A stretch of 64,000 nt of DNA from Rhodospirillales bacterium (GTDB lineage Bacteria; Pseudomonadota; Alphaproteobacteria; ATCC43930; CGMCC-115725): positions 62,001 through 126,000 of the forward strand of contig DAHUYF010000055.1 in NCBI GenBank assembly GCA_027315365.1, in the 5' to 3' direction. Of this stretch, positions 8,977-17,582 are shown piece after piece. The stretch's first letter is position 1, and every line of letters begins with the position of its first letter. A program made the position numbers and the translations under genes. The notes beneath the pieces are model-generated. The model had not been told where the DNA came from. It was given only the letters and a program-made list of their open reading frames with translations, and made no database searches.

Positions 8977-10593
8977 GTGTTCTGGTCCAGCTCGGCAGCA
9001 TGCCGGCCTCTGCTGCTGATCGTCATGCTGGTCCTGACACTGCTGCCGTGCCTGGCCTTGGCGCAGCTCACGCCGTCTCTTCGCTCCTCGCTCGGCGACA
9101 TCCAGTCCGCCCCCTTGTCCCCGCAGGACATCGCCCGCGGCGCCTACTACACCGAGATTGATCGCGAATACGAGAACCGCGCCCGCCGCGAACTCGCCGA
9201 ACAGGGCCTCGGCGAGGAACAGCTGCGTGATCTCGCGATCCGTCACCTGAAAGAGCAAGGCACTCCCATCTACCGCTTCCAGCGCATTTTCGTCTCGGGC
9301 GTGCTCTCCGCCAGCGACGACGAGACCGAGGCCGCTTACGGCCGATATTGGGACCAGCGCATCGCGCTCTCGTTCTTCGACGACGAGCCGGGCGGTACTT
9401 CCTTGTGGCAGCATGTTTTGAACGGCGTCAGCGACTTCGCCGCCTGGCGCCAGGACCGCTCCGGCGAGGCTTCCGAACGTTCCCACCAAGAGCTGAAGAA
9501 CCTCTCAGGCGCGAGCATCAACGAGCTATATGCCCATAGCTGGGGGACGGAAGCGGTCTATGCCGCCATCCTCGACGGCACCATCCTGCCGCCGAACAAG
9601 CTCGTGCTGATGGGCGTCCCGACGCGCAACCTGGCGAAGTGGGAAGCGCTGTCGCGCGCTACCGGCACCGAGGTCGACATCCGCGGCTTCGATCAGGATT
9701 TCGCTTCACGCCTGCGCCTCATCGAGCTTCCCGACGGTTCCGAGATCCGCTTTTCCATCGACGACATTCCCGGTCACCGCGTCAGCGACGACCCGGGGGT
9801 GCTCGCCCAGGCCTGGAATGCCTGGTGCGACCGCAACGCCGCGCTCTGCCACCCTCCGGGCCACCCCGGCGGTCCTCCGGCCGTGCTGTGGCAGCTTCCC
9901 GACGGGACGATCACCTTTCATTTCGTCCGCCAGTACTTTGCCTACTTCGTCGGCCAGCTTGACTGGCTTGTGCCTGTGCAGGACATGAATGCTCAGCAAG
10001 AGCATCTCATCGACAGCGAGGCGCAGAAGGTCGTCAATGCCAAGGTCGCCGACCTTGAGCGGCGCGATCCTCCCCCGCCCTTTCCGGGGGACGCCGCTGT
10101 CGCGGCCGTCGCGGCGCCACCCGCCGCGGCCGCCGCCGCGGCCGCTCCCGGCATCGTGCCGGATGCGTGCTTTCTCGCCGGGGTTGCCGCCGCCTGCAGT
10201 TCCGGCGGCCATCTCGCTGCGCTTCCCGCCAACATATGTGGCGGTAGTGCCACCGTCGTACACGCCACGCCCGGTCAGCGCCACGCTGCGCTCGACCGAA
10301 GCGACATGACCGATTGCAGCCGCGAACTCATCCGCCGCCTCGACAATGTTCCCGATCAGGTCGAACGTCTTTACGGGTTCTTCGAACTCTCCACGCTCAA
10401 TCAGCTCGCGGCCGAGATCACGCGTGTCGCCTCCATCTCGGTACCGGCCGGGCAGCGCTGTCGCCCGGTGTGCAGCACGCAGATGCAGTGCGGCGCCGTC
10501 ACCTACGAAAACCGCTGCGTCTCGGGCGCCTGCTTCAACTTTCCCCGTCAGCATTGCGCGGCGCGGAACGTCTGCGCCACTCAATGCTATTGA
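8977..10593 (+). CDS. Secreted hydrolase-like protein with Cys-rich C-terminus, function unknown
   Basis: 538 residues from a GTG at 8977, which sits 6 bases after an AGGAGA ribosome site and opens a strong signal peptide (hydrophobic core L-L-L-I-V-M-L-V-L-T-L-L-P-C-L-A-L-A, cleavage about residue 30). A charged helical part (45-95) leads to an A-H-S-W-G-T segment at 186-191 preceded by a hydrophobic strand and followed by G-x-x-x-P-P-N-K-L-V-L-M-G-V-P, which looks like the nucleophile elbow of an alpha/beta hydrolase with S188 as candidate. An Ala/Pro linker (about 370-395) is followed by a cysteine-rich tail (at least 12 Cys). It lies between the cox structural and maturation genes. I do not recognise a family. 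Confidence 0.75.
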   Translation: MFWSSSAACRPLLLIVMLVLTLLPCLALAQLTPSLRSSLGDIQSAPLSPQDIARGAYYTEIDREYENRARRELAEQGLGEEQLRDLAIRHLKEQGTPIYRFQRIFVSGVLSASDDETEAAYGRYWDQRIALSFFDDEPGGTSLWQHVLNGVSDFAAWRQDRSGEASERSHQELKNLSGASINELYAHSWGTEAVYAAILDGTILPPNKLVLMGVPTRNLAKWEALSRATGTEVDIRGFDQDFASRLRLIELPDGSEIRFSIDDIPGHRVSDDPGVLAQAWNAWCDRNAALCHPPGHPGGPPAVLWQLPDGTITFHFVRQYFAYFVGQLDWLVPVQDMNAQQEHLIDSEAQKVVNAKVADLERRDPPPPFPGDAAVAAVAAPPAAAAAAAAPGIVPDACFLAGVAAACSSGGHLAALPANICGGSATVVHATPGQRHAALDRSDMTDCSRELIRRLDNVPDQVERLYGFFELSTLNQLAAEITRVASISVPAGQRCRPVCSTQMQCGAVTYENRCVSGACFNFPRQHCAARNVCATQCY

Positions 10594-10675
10594 CGCCACC
10601 CGAGGCCATCTCCGTCGATTGCCATCCGCGGCCTGATCTCCTAGAACCTCGGGCAGTCACTCGGAACGGATCCTC

Positions 10676-11590
10676 ATGCCCTCCCTGCCCGCTTCGGTCG
10701 GCGATACGCTGGAGCTGTTGCGCCGCGGCAATTATGTCGGCGACCGCAGCCTTGCCACCGCCTGCTATCTCGCCCTCGCGCTCAAGCGACCGCTGTTCCT
10801 CGAAGGCGAGGCCGGGGTCGGCAAGACCGAGATCGCCAAGGTGCTGGCCGAGACGCTGGGCCGCCGGCTGATCCGGCTGCAATGCTACGAGGGTCTCGAC
10901 GTCGCCTCGGCGGTCTATGAGTGGAACTATGCCCGCCAGATGATCGAGATCCGGCTTGCCGAAGCCGGCAGCGACAGCCGCGAGACCGTCGAGGAGGAGA
11001 TCTTCTCCGACCGCTTCCTGATCAAGCGGCCGCTGCTGCAGGCGCTCGAGCCGGAGCTCGCGGGTCCGCCGGTGCTGCTGATCGACGAGCTCGACCGCAC
11101 CGACGAGCCCTTCGAGGCCTATCTCCTCGAAGTGCTGTCCGACTATCAGATCACCATCCCCGAGATCGGCACCGTGAAGGCGGCGCAGCCGCCGATCGTC
11201 ATCATCACCTCCAACCGCACGCGCGAAATCCACGACGCGCTGAAGCGCCGCTGCTTCTATTTCTGGGTCGATTATCCCAGCGCCGAGCGCGAGCTCGAAA
11301 TCCTCAGGGTCAAGGCGCCCGGCGCCGCCGAGGCGCTGTCGCGCGAGGTCGTGGCCTTCGTGCAGAAGCTGCGCGCCGCCACCGAGCTGTTCAAGCTGCC
11401 GGGCGTCGCCGAGACCATCGACTGGGCGCAGGCGCTGATGCAGCTCGACGTTCTGGCGCTGACGCCGGAGGCGATCAACGACACGCTCGGCGTGCTGCTG
11501 AAGTATCAGGACGACATCGCCAAGATCCAGGGATCGGAGGCGCAGCGCCTGCTCACCCAGGTGAAGCAGGAGCTTGCGGCCGCCAGCTGA
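10676..11590 (+). CDS. coxD: MoxR-type AAA+ ATPase (CoxD)
   Basis: 304 residues. Walker A is G-E-A-G-V-G-K-T at 44-51, Walker B V-L-L-I-D-E-L-D at 133-140, sensor 1 I-I-T-S-N-R-T-R follows, and the N-terminal R-G-N-Y-V-G-D-R is typical of CoxD. In Oligotropha CoxD acts with CoxE and CoxF in building the [CuSMoO2] centre of CO dehydrogenase; in form II clusters it is thought to assist molybdenum-cofactor sulfuration or insertion. Its stop overlaps the start of the VWA gene by one base, the usual MoxR-VWA pair. First gene of the maturation operon. Confidence 0.92.
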   Translation: MPSLPASVGDTLELLRRGNYVGDRSLATACYLALALKRPLFLEGEAGVGKTEIAKVLAETLGRRLIRLQCYEGLDVASAVYEWNYARQMIEIRLAEAGSDSRETVEEEIFSDRFLIKRPLLQALEPELAGPPVLLIDELDRTDEPFEAYLLEVLSDYQITIPEIGTVKAAQPPIVIITSNRTREIHDALKRRCFYFWVDYPSAERELEILRVKAPGAAEALSREVVAFVQKLRAATELFKLPGVAETIDWAQALMQLDVLALTPEAINDTLGVLLKYQDDIAKIQGSEAQRLLTQVKQELAAAS

Positions 11591-12780
11591 TGGCCGGCCG
11601 ACTTCTCGCCAACATCATGTATTTCGCGCGCACCTTGCGCGCGGCGGGGCTGCCGATCGGGCCGGGCAAGGTGTTGGCGGCGGTGGAGGCGGTGCGCGCC
11701 GTCGGCGTCGGCGACCGCAGCGATTTCTACTGGGCGCTGCACGCCGTTTTCGTCAACCGCCGCGACCAGCGCGAGCTGTTCGATCAGGCGTTCCACATCT
11801 TCTGGCGCAATCCCGAGCTGCTCGAGAAGATGATGGCGCTGATGCTGCCGGCGATCCGCAGTGACGAGCCCGGCGAGGAGATGAGCCGCCGGCTCGCCGA
11901 GGCGCTCCATGCCGGCGACGGCAGCGACAAGGACCGGCCGGGCGAGACCGAGATCGAGATCGACGCCCGCATGACCTTCTCGGAGCGCGAGCTGCTGCAG
12001 AAGATGGATTTCGAGAAGATGTCGAACGCCGAGGTGGCGCAGGCCAAGGCCGCCATCCGCCGGATGGCGCTGCCGCTCGCCGACATCGCCACGCGGCGCT
12101 TCGGCCCCGATCCGCGCGGCAATCGCACCGACATGCGCGCCACCCTGCGCGCGCAGCTGCGCTCGAGCGATCTCCTGAGCCTGAAGCGCAAGCGCCGCCG
12201 CCGCCGCCCGCCGCCGCTGGTGGTGCTCTGCGACATCTCGGGCTCGATGAGCCGCTACAGCCGCGTCTTCCTGCACTTCATGCACGCGATCACCAACGAC
12301 CGCGACCGCGTCCACACCTTCCTCTTCGGCACCCGGCTCACCAACATCACCCGCTTCCTGCGGGCGAAGGATGTCGACGTGGCGCTCGACCGGGTGGCGG
12401 GCGCGGTCGAGGACTGGTCGGGCGGCACGCGCATCGGCCAGTGCCTCGCCGAGTTCAACCGCCGCTGGTCGCGGCGCGTGCTGGGCCAGGGCGCGGTGGT
12501 GCTGCTCATCACCGACGGGCTCGACCGCGATGCCGGCGCCGGGATCGGCCAGGAGATGGACCGGCTGCATAAGTCGAGCCGAAGGCTGATCTGGCTGAAC
12601 CCGCTGTTGCGTTATGAGGGTTTCGCGCCAAAATCATTGGGCATGAGGGCTATCCTGCCGTTCGTGGACGAGTTTCGTCCGGTCCACAGCCTGGAGAGCC
12701 TGGAAGAGCTGGTTTTGGCATTGACCCGGCCGGGTTCGCGGCGCCTAGATGCCGCAGCCGCCTGGCGGGAAGCGGGGTGA
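11590..12780 (+). CDS. coxE: VWA domain protein, CoxE family
   Basis: 396 residues, cytoplasmic. The N-terminal half is helical; an acidic stretch (about 105-126) precedes S-E-R-E-L-L-Q-K-M-D-F, then a very basic KR-rich run (198-206) leads into a von Willebrand A domain with the MIDAS motif D-I-S-G-S-M-S at 215-221 and later G-G-T-R-I-G and I-T-D-G-L-D-R. CoxE partners the MoxR ATPase CoxD in metallocentre assembly. ATG at 11590 overlaps the coxD stop. The downstream XdhC-like gene starts 4 bases after its stop. Confidence 0.9.
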   Translation: MAGRLLANIMYFARTLRAAGLPIGPGKVLAAVEAVRAVGVGDRSDFYWALHAVFVNRRDQRELFDQAFHIFWRNPELLEKMMALMLPAIRSDEPGEEMSRRLAEALHAGDGSDKDRPGETEIEIDARMTFSERELLQKMDFEKMSNAEVAQAKAAIRRMALPLADIATRRFGPDPRGNRTDMRATLRAQLRSSDLLSLKRKRRRRRPPPLVVLCDISGSMSRYSRVFLHFMHAITNDRDRVHTFLFGTRLTNITRFLRAKDVDVALDRVAGAVEDWSGGTRIGQCLAEFNRRWSRRVLGQGAVVLLITDGLDRDAGAGIGQEMDRLHKSSRRLIWLNPLLRYEGFAPKSLGMRAILPFVDEFRPVHSLESLEELVLALTRPGSRRLDAAAAWREAG

Positions 12781-12784
12781 GAGC

Positions 12785-13105
12785 ATGGGCGACAACGAGG
12801 ATATCCTGCAGCAGGCGGCGGATTGGCGTGCCGCCGGCAAGGGCGTGGCGCTGGCAACCGTGGTGTCGACCTGGGGCTCCTCGCCCCGGCCGGTCGGCTC
12901 CAAGCTGGCGCTGGAGCAGTCCGGCGGCTTCATCGGCTCGGTCTCGGGCGGCTGCGTCGAAGGCGCGGTGATCGAGGAAGGGCTCAAGAGCATCGCCGAC
13001 GGCCAGCCGCGACTGCTCAGCTTCGGCGTCAGCAACGATCGCGCCTGGGAAGTGGGCCTGGCTTGCGGCGGCAAGATCCAGGTCTTCGTCGAGCGCGTCG
13101 AATGA
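12785..13105 (+). CDS. XdhC/CoxI family protein, N-terminal half only (CoxF-like)
   Basis: 106 residues corresponding to the XdhC_CoxI domain: A-L-A-T-V-V-S-T-W-G-S-S-P-R-P-V-G-S-K and V-S-G-G-C-V-E-G-A-V, ending with a GGKIQVF strand. In XdhC this part binds the molybdenum cofactor for insertion into the apoenzyme. The usual single XdhC chain is here split: the Rossmann half is the next gene, whose ATG overlaps this stop. Start ATG 12785 directly after the VWA stop; a longer in-frame start inside coxE is unlikely. Coupled translation suggests the two halves form a complex. Confidence 0.88.
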   Translation: MGDNEDILQQAADWRAAGKGVALATVVSTWGSSPRPVGSKLALEQSGGFIGSVSGGCVEGAVIEEGLKSIADGQPRLLSFGVSNDRAWEVGLACGGKIQVFVERVE

Positions 13106-13818
13106 AGCTGCCGCTGCTGGAAAAGGCGCTCGCCGCGAGCCGCTCGGGCCGCGCCGCGGTGCTGCTCACGCATTTGCAGAGCGGCCACCAGAGCTTTATC
13201 GAAGGCTCTGAAACCATTGGCGATTTAACCCTCGATGCGGCGACGCTCGAGGCCATTCGCAAAGCCGTGACCGACGATCGCAACATGACGGTTGAGACCG
13301 CCCAGGGCCCGGTCTTCATCGAGGTGTTCAATCCGCGGCTGCGCTGCATCATCGTCGGCGCCGTGCACATCGCCCAGCCGCTGGCGCGCATGGCGGCGCT
13401 CACCGGCTATCTGGTGACCGTGGTCGATCCCCGCACCGCCTTTGCCAGCGACGAGCGCTTTCCCGACGTGACGCTGTCGACCGACTGGCCGGACGAGGCG
13501 CTGGAGAAGCTCAAGCCTAACCGCCGCACCGCCATCGTCACTCTCACCCACGATCCCAAGCTCGATGACCCCGCGCTGGCGGCGGCGCTGCGCTCGGACG
13601 CGTTCTATATCGGCGCGCTCGGCTCGAAGAAGACGCATGCGGCGCGGCTGAAGCGGCTGACCGGGCTGGGCTTCGGCGAGGCCGAGCTCGCGCGCGTCCG
13701 CGGGCCGGTCGGCCTCGATATCGGCGCCGTCTCGCCGGCCGAGATTGCCGTCGCGATCATGGCGCAGATCACCCAGGTGCTGCGCGCGGAGCCGCAGAGC
13801 GACCGCGAGGCGGCATGA
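13102..13818 (+). CDS. XdhC Rossmann-domain protein (C-terminal half of XdhC)
   Basis: 238 residues. A non-conserved N-terminal region (1-75) leads to a Rossmann-like XdhC_C domain: C-I-I-V-G-A-V-H-I-A-Q-P-L, V-V-D-P-R, V-T-L-T-H-D-P-K-L-D-D, Y-I-G-A-L-G-S-K-K-T-H and the ending G-L-D-I-G-A-V-S-P-A-E-I-A. XdhC chaperones accept molybdenum cofactor, promote its sulfuration and hand it to the hydroxylase. ATGA overlaps link it to the preceding XdhC half and to the following cofactor-transferase gene, so all three are surely co-expressed. Confidence 0.9.
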   Translation: MKLPLLEKALAASRSGRAAVLLTHLQSGHQSFIEGSETIGDLTLDAATLEAIRKAVTDDRNMTVETAQGPVFIEVFNPRLRCIIVGAVHIAQPLARMAALTGYLVTVVDPRTAFASDERFPDVTLSTDWPDEALEKLKPNRRTAIVTLTHDPKLDDPALAAALRSDAFYIGALGSKKTHAARLKRLTGLGFGEAELARVRGPVGLDIGAVSPAEIAVAIMAQITQVLRAEPQSDREAA

Positions 13819-15458
13819 AGTTCGGCGAGATCCCCGTCGACGAGGCAGTCGGCGCGGTCCTCGCCCATTCGCTGAAGGCCGGCGCGCTCAGCCTGCGCAA
13901 GGGCCGGGTGCTCAGCGCCATCGATGTGGCGGCGCTGAAATCCGCCGGCCGGAGCAGCGTCGTCGCGGCGCGGCTCGAGCCCGGCGACGTCGACGAGAAC
14001 ACCGCCGCTACCGAACTCGCCCGGCCACTCGCCGGCGGCCATGTCAGCCTCGCCCCGGCCTTCACCGGCCGTGTCAATCTCTTCGCGCAAGCCGCTGGAC
14101 TTGTTGTATTCGATCGCGGCCGCATCGATCGCTTCAACCTGGTCGACGAGACCATCACGCTGGCCACGATCGAGCCTTACGCGGTGGTGGCGCCGAAGCA
14201 GATGGTGGCGACGGTCAAGGTCATCCCGTTTGCCGTACGGCGCCAATCGGTGACCGCGTGCCTGGAGGAAGCGGCGTCCGCCGGGCCGCTCATTGCCGTG
14301 GCGCCGTTCCAGGAAAAGCGCACCGCGCTGATCCAGACCCGGCTGCCTGGCCTCAAGGAGAGCGTCCTCGACAAGACCGTCGAGACTACCCGCGAGCGGC
14401 TCGCCGCCCTCGGCAGCACGCTGCTGCTCGAGCGACGCTGCGAGCATCGCACGGCAGCGCTGGCGCCCGCGATTGCCGCCGCCCTCGACGACGGCGCCGA
14501 GCTGGTGCTGATCGCCGGCGCCTCGGCCATCGTCGATCGGCGCGACGTCATTCCCGCGGCCATCACGGCGGCGGGCGGCGCCATCGAGCATTTCGGCATG
14601 CCGGTCGATCCCGGCAACCTGATGCTGATGGGCCGGCGCGGCGCAGTGCCGGTGCTGGGGCTGCCGGGCTGCGCCCGCTCGCCCAAGGTCAACGGCTTCG
14701 ACTGGGTGCTGCAGCGCGTGCTGGCGGGGTTGCCGGCGGGGCCGGGCGAGATCATGCGGATGGGGGTCGGCGGGCTGCTCGCCGACATCCCGACCCGGCC
14801 GCTTCCCCGGACCAAGCTGGCGGCCGAGGCGGCCGAGCACGCGCCGCGCGCCGCGCGCATCGCCGGGCTAGTGCTCGCCGCCGGCCAGTCGCGGCGCATG
14901 GGAACGCTCAACAAGCTGCTGATCGGCATCGACGGCAAGCCCATGGTCCGCCACGTCGCCGAGGCAGTCGCGGCCTCGCAGGCAAGCCCGCTGGTGGTGG
15001 TCACCGGCCACGAGCGCGACAAGGTGGAAGCGGCGCTGGCCGGTCTGCCCGCGCGCTTCGTCCACAATCCCGACTACGCCCAGGGCCTCTCCACCTCGGT
15101 CAAGTGCGGCCTTGCGGCGCTCCCCGAGGAGGTCGACGGCGCCGTCGTCTGTCTCGGCGACATGCCGATGGTGGCTGCGGCTGCCATCGACCGGCTGATC
15201 GCCGCCTTCAACCCGGTCGAGGGCCGCGTGCTCTGCGTCCCCACCCGCCGCGGCAAGCGCGGCAATCCGGTGCTGCTGGGCAAGCGGCTGTTCGCGGAGC
15301 TGGCCGCCGTCTCGGGCGATGTCGGCGCCCGCAGCCTCATCGCCGGCCACCCGGAGCTGGTGGCCGAGGTCGAGATGGAGAGCGACGCCGTGCTCACCGA
15401 CATCGATACGCCGCAGGCTTTGGCCCGGCTCGCGGCGACCGCCAGGATCGATGCGTAA
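13815..15458 (+). CDS. MoeA/MoaB-like molybdopterin-binding domain fused to MobA-like nucleotidyltransferase
   Basis: 547 residues. Residues 1-345 resemble the molybdopterin-binding part of MoeA/MoaB proteins (I-A-G-A-S-A-I-V-D-R-R-D-V, H-F-G-M-P-V-D-P-G-N-L, P-V-L-G-L-P-G-C). Residues 350-547 are a MobA-like transferase with L-A-A-G-Q-S-R-R-M-G at 354-363, a K-L-L motif and G-D-M-P-M at 448-452. The enzyme should convert molybdopterin-type cofactor to the cytosine dinucleotide form (MCD) used by xanthine oxidase family enzymes, as MocA does. Fusions of this kind accompany cox-type clusters. The start overlaps the XdhC_C stop by ATGA. Confidence 0.9.
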   Translation: MKFGEIPVDEAVGAVLAHSLKAGALSLRKGRVLSAIDVAALKSAGRSSVVAARLEPGDVDENTAATELARPLAGGHVSLAPAFTGRVNLFAQAAGLVVFDRGRIDRFNLVDETITLATIEPYAVVAPKQMVATVKVIPFAVRRQSVTACLEEAASAGPLIAVAPFQEKRTALIQTRLPGLKESVLDKTVETTRERLAALGSTLLLERRCEHRTAALAPAIAAALDDGAELVLIAGASAIVDRRDVIPAAITAAGGAIEHFGMPVDPGNLMLMGRRGAVPVLGLPGCARSPKVNGFDWVLQRVLAGLPAGPGEIMRMGVGGLLADIPTRPLPRTKLAAEAAEHAPRAARIAGLVLAAGQSRRMGTLNKLLIGIDGKPMVRHVAEAVAASQASPLVVVTGHERDKVEAALAGLPARFVHNPDYAQGLSTSVKCGLAALPEEVDGAVVCLGDMPMVAAAAIDRLIAAFNPVEGRVLCVPTRRGKRGNPVLLGKRLFAELAAVSGDVGARSLIAGHPELVAEVEMESDAVLTDIDTPQALARLAATARIDA

Positions 15459-15543
15459 AATATCGGAATAAATCGCCGGGTGATCTCGTTGTCGGGAAAA
15501 CGCGGGTTCCGAAAGGAGCCCAGCCCGAAGGAGAACCCCGTCG

Positions 15544-15675
15544 ATGAGCTCGCTGCTCGGTGCCGTCACCCTCGCCAGTACAGTTTGCGGGCTGATGCTC
15601 GGCCAGATCACCGCCGGCGCGCAAAGCGCCGGCGTCGTCATCGCCTCGCTGGTGCTGATGACCCTCCGCGCCTGA
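15544..15675 (+). CDS. Small membrane protein, 43 residues, unknown function
   Basis: A short frame begins with ATG at 15544, 10 bases after a good AAGGAG ribosome site (15528-15533), 85 bases beyond the MoeA-MobA fusion. The product is almost entirely hydrophobic: a first helix about residues 4-24 and a second about 29-41, joined by a short Gly/Gln/Ser turn, with one Arg near the end. It could be a small inner-membrane subunit or leader peptide read with the molybdenum operon. No family is recognised; support is the ribosome site, composition and position. Confidence 0.5.
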   Translation: MSSLLGAVTLASTVCGLMLGQITAGAQSAGVVIASLVLMTLRA

Positions 15676-16034
15676 GGCGCGACCCGCCTCGACTACCCCG
15701 CCATTGGCGGCACGGCGCTGCCTTGCCCGCTCCGGCGGAGCAGATGCGGCGCGGTGTCGCAGCGCGCCCGCCGGAGCACCGGCGGCAAATGCCGGAATAG
15801 CCGCGGAAAACCTCGGCGCCCTCGCCTCCGCCTCCTGTTCCGGCCCGCGCCGCGCGATCGCCTTCCCCATGGTTGCCAACAGTTCTCGGTTCGTCGCATC
15901 GCCGACGGTGGAATGACCGCGCCGCGACATCACCCCCAGCGCTAGTGCTGGCCCTGCCCAAAACCACCCGGAAACTTTTTCTTAGGGATTGGCGCCCATA
16001 TCCTGGCATCGCCTTCGGCTACGAAAGACCGACG
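15676..16034. other. Intergenic region without a supportable gene
   Basis: About 360 bases between the 43-residue membrane peptide and the secreted hydrolase. Short frames on both strands are Arg/Pro-rich and lack ribosome sites, so none is called. A small inverted repeat (CCAGC-GCTAGT-GCTGG, about 15935-15952) and a run of A then T near 15969-15980 lie upstream of the hydrolase gene and may belong to its promoter. Confidence 0.4.
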
Positions 16035-16880
16035 ATGGACCTTCGCAGACTCCTTTTCGGCCTGATGGCGGCCCTGCCGCTCATCGGCAGCGCCGAGGCG
16101 CATGACGCGCAATGGCTCGATCCGGCCTATGCCAATCGCCCGGCGCTCGGCCCGGCCAAGGCCGCCGGCGCGGTCATCTGGAGCCACGGCCGTTCGGTCG
16201 ATTCCGAGGATTCGACGGCCCCCACCCCGCCCTATATGGCGGCGCTGCAGGAGGGCGGCTGGGACACCTTCCGCTTCAATCGCATGCGCGCCGCCGACTC
16301 CCTCTCCCTCTCGGCCCAGGCGTTGGTCGAGGAGATTCACCGGCTGAAGCGGCGCGGCTATCGCCAGGTGGCGCTCACCGGCCAGTCCTTCGGCGGTTTC
16401 CTCGCGCTTATGGCGGCCGACGCGAGCGACGAGGTCGATGCGGTGGTGGTCACCGCGCCCGCCGCCTATGGCAGCTTCTCCGAGTATTACGACAGCTGGC
16501 GCAACAACGCGACCAAGCTCTATCCGCTGCTCGAGCACGTGCGTCACGCCCGGGTCATGGCATTCTTCTTCCATGGCGACGATTTCGATCCCGGGGGACG
16601 CGGCGAGCGCTCGCGCGCCATCCTCGCCGCGCGCCGCCTGCCCTACGTCATCGTCGACCAGCCGGCGCTGCTGACCAGCCATTGGGCGGCCTCGACCCCC
16701 AAATTCGCCAAGCTCTATGGCGGCTGCATGCTGGGCTTTCTTGACGCCGTGCGGGTCAATGACGGCGCCGCCTGCCGTGGCGACGAGTTCTGGGCCGGCG
16801 CGAGCGAGGCGCCGCCGCTCCACCCGGCCGCCACCGCCTCGGCCCAGGGCACCACCGACCTGCCGCTGGAGCCGCGGTGA
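16035..16880 (+). CDS. Secreted alpha/beta hydrolase-like protein
   Basis: 281 residues with a signal peptide (MDLRRLLFGLMAALPLIG, cleavage near A22). A strand A-V-I-W-S-H-G-R (46-53) corresponds to the oxyanion strand, and G-Q-S-F-G-G at 116-121 is a nucleophile elbow with S118; F-F-F-H-G-D-D-F-D-P follows as the probable acid region, and T-S-H-W supplies a candidate histidine. The fold is that of serine hydrolases of the dienelactone/esterase type. Substrate unknown. The ATG at 16035 is chosen because it starts the signal peptide; the frame extends upstream without one. It is convergent with the GST gene. Confidence 0.8.
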   Translation: MDLRRLLFGLMAALPLIGSAEAHDAQWLDPAYANRPALGPAKAAGAVIWSHGRSVDSEDSTAPTPPYMAALQEGGWDTFRFNRMRAADSLSLSAQALVEEIHRLKRRGYRQVALTGQSFGGFLALMAADASDEVDAVVVTAPAAYGSFSEYYDSWRNNATKLYPLLEHVRHARVMAFFFHGDDFDPGGRGERSRAILAARRLPYVIVDQPALLTSHWAASTPKFAKLYGGCMLGFLDAVRVNDGAACRGDEFWAGASEAPPLHPAATASAQGTTDLPLEPR

Positions 16881-16886
16881 CCGGCG

Positions 16887-17582
16887 TCAGGTCACGGGAT
16901 AACCCGTGGCCTTGCCGGCGAGCCCGTCATGGAGGGCGAGCATGCGCCGGCGCCAATCCGCCACCGGATCGTCGGCGGCCAGCACCGCATAGTCGCTGAC
17001 GCAACGTACCCACTGGAAGGCACCGAAGACGATGTAATCGGCGTAAAGCGGCTGCTCGCCGCCGAGAAACGGCTGTGCCTGCAGCGTCAACCGCAGCGGC
17101 GTCAGGCTCTGGCGGAAGGCGCCGAGCCGCTGGTCGCGATCGGCGACGAACGCCTCGAGGCTGACGCCGAAGCGCTCCTCGCGCGAGCGGCGGAAATACT
17201 CTTTGTCCTCGGGCGCGAGGTGGCGCCAGATGTCGAGCAGGGCGAAGCGGATGAGCCCGGGCTGTAGCACCGCATCGGTCCAGTTGCCGTAGAATCGGCT
17301 GAGCGCACGTCCGGCCTCGCCGCCGAACAGCGACGGCCGATCGGGATAGGCGTCCTCGAGATAGTTAGCGATCGCCCAGGAATCGGCAACCCAGCGCCCG
17401 CCATCGACCAGCACCGGCACCTTGCCCTGGCCCGAGGGCGCCAGGCTCGCCTTCTCGGTGAAGCGCCAGGGCAGCGTTCGTACCGCCAGATCCTTATGCG
17501 CCAGCGCCAGCCGCGTGCGCCAGCAATAGGGGCTGAAGCGCCGATCCTCCTCGGCGCCGGCGAGATCATAAAGCTCCATCAT
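16887..17582 (-). CDS. Glutathione S-transferase family protein, beta-etherase-like
   Basis: 231 residues. The thioredoxin-like N-terminal domain begins M-M-E-L-Y-D-L and contains F-S-P-Y-C-W-R-T-R-L-A-L-A-H-K, then G-Q-G-K-V-P-V-L-V-D-G-G and the glutathione-binding D-S-W-A-I-A-N-Y-L-E; the C-terminal half is helical. The S-P-Y-C-W-R-T-R motif with the following P-W-R-F-T-E-K is typical of the group containing the lignin beta-etherases LigE/LigP, which cleave aryl ether bonds with glutathione. Whether this member has that activity is not shown. Two adjacent ATGs (17582, 17579) are possible starts. 17583-17730 holds no gene. Confidence 0.85.
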   Translation of the reverse strand: MMELYDLAGAEEDRRFSPYCWRTRLALAHKDLAVRTLPWRFTEKASLAPSGQGKVPVLVDGGRWVADSWAIANYLEDAYPDRPSLFGGEAGRALSRFYGNWTDAVLQPGLIRFALLDIWRHLAPEDKEYFRRSREERFGVSLEAFVADRDQRLGAFRQSLTPLRLTLQAQPFLGGEQPLYADYIVFGAFQWVRCVSDYAVLAADDPVADWRRRMLALHDGLAGKATGYPVT

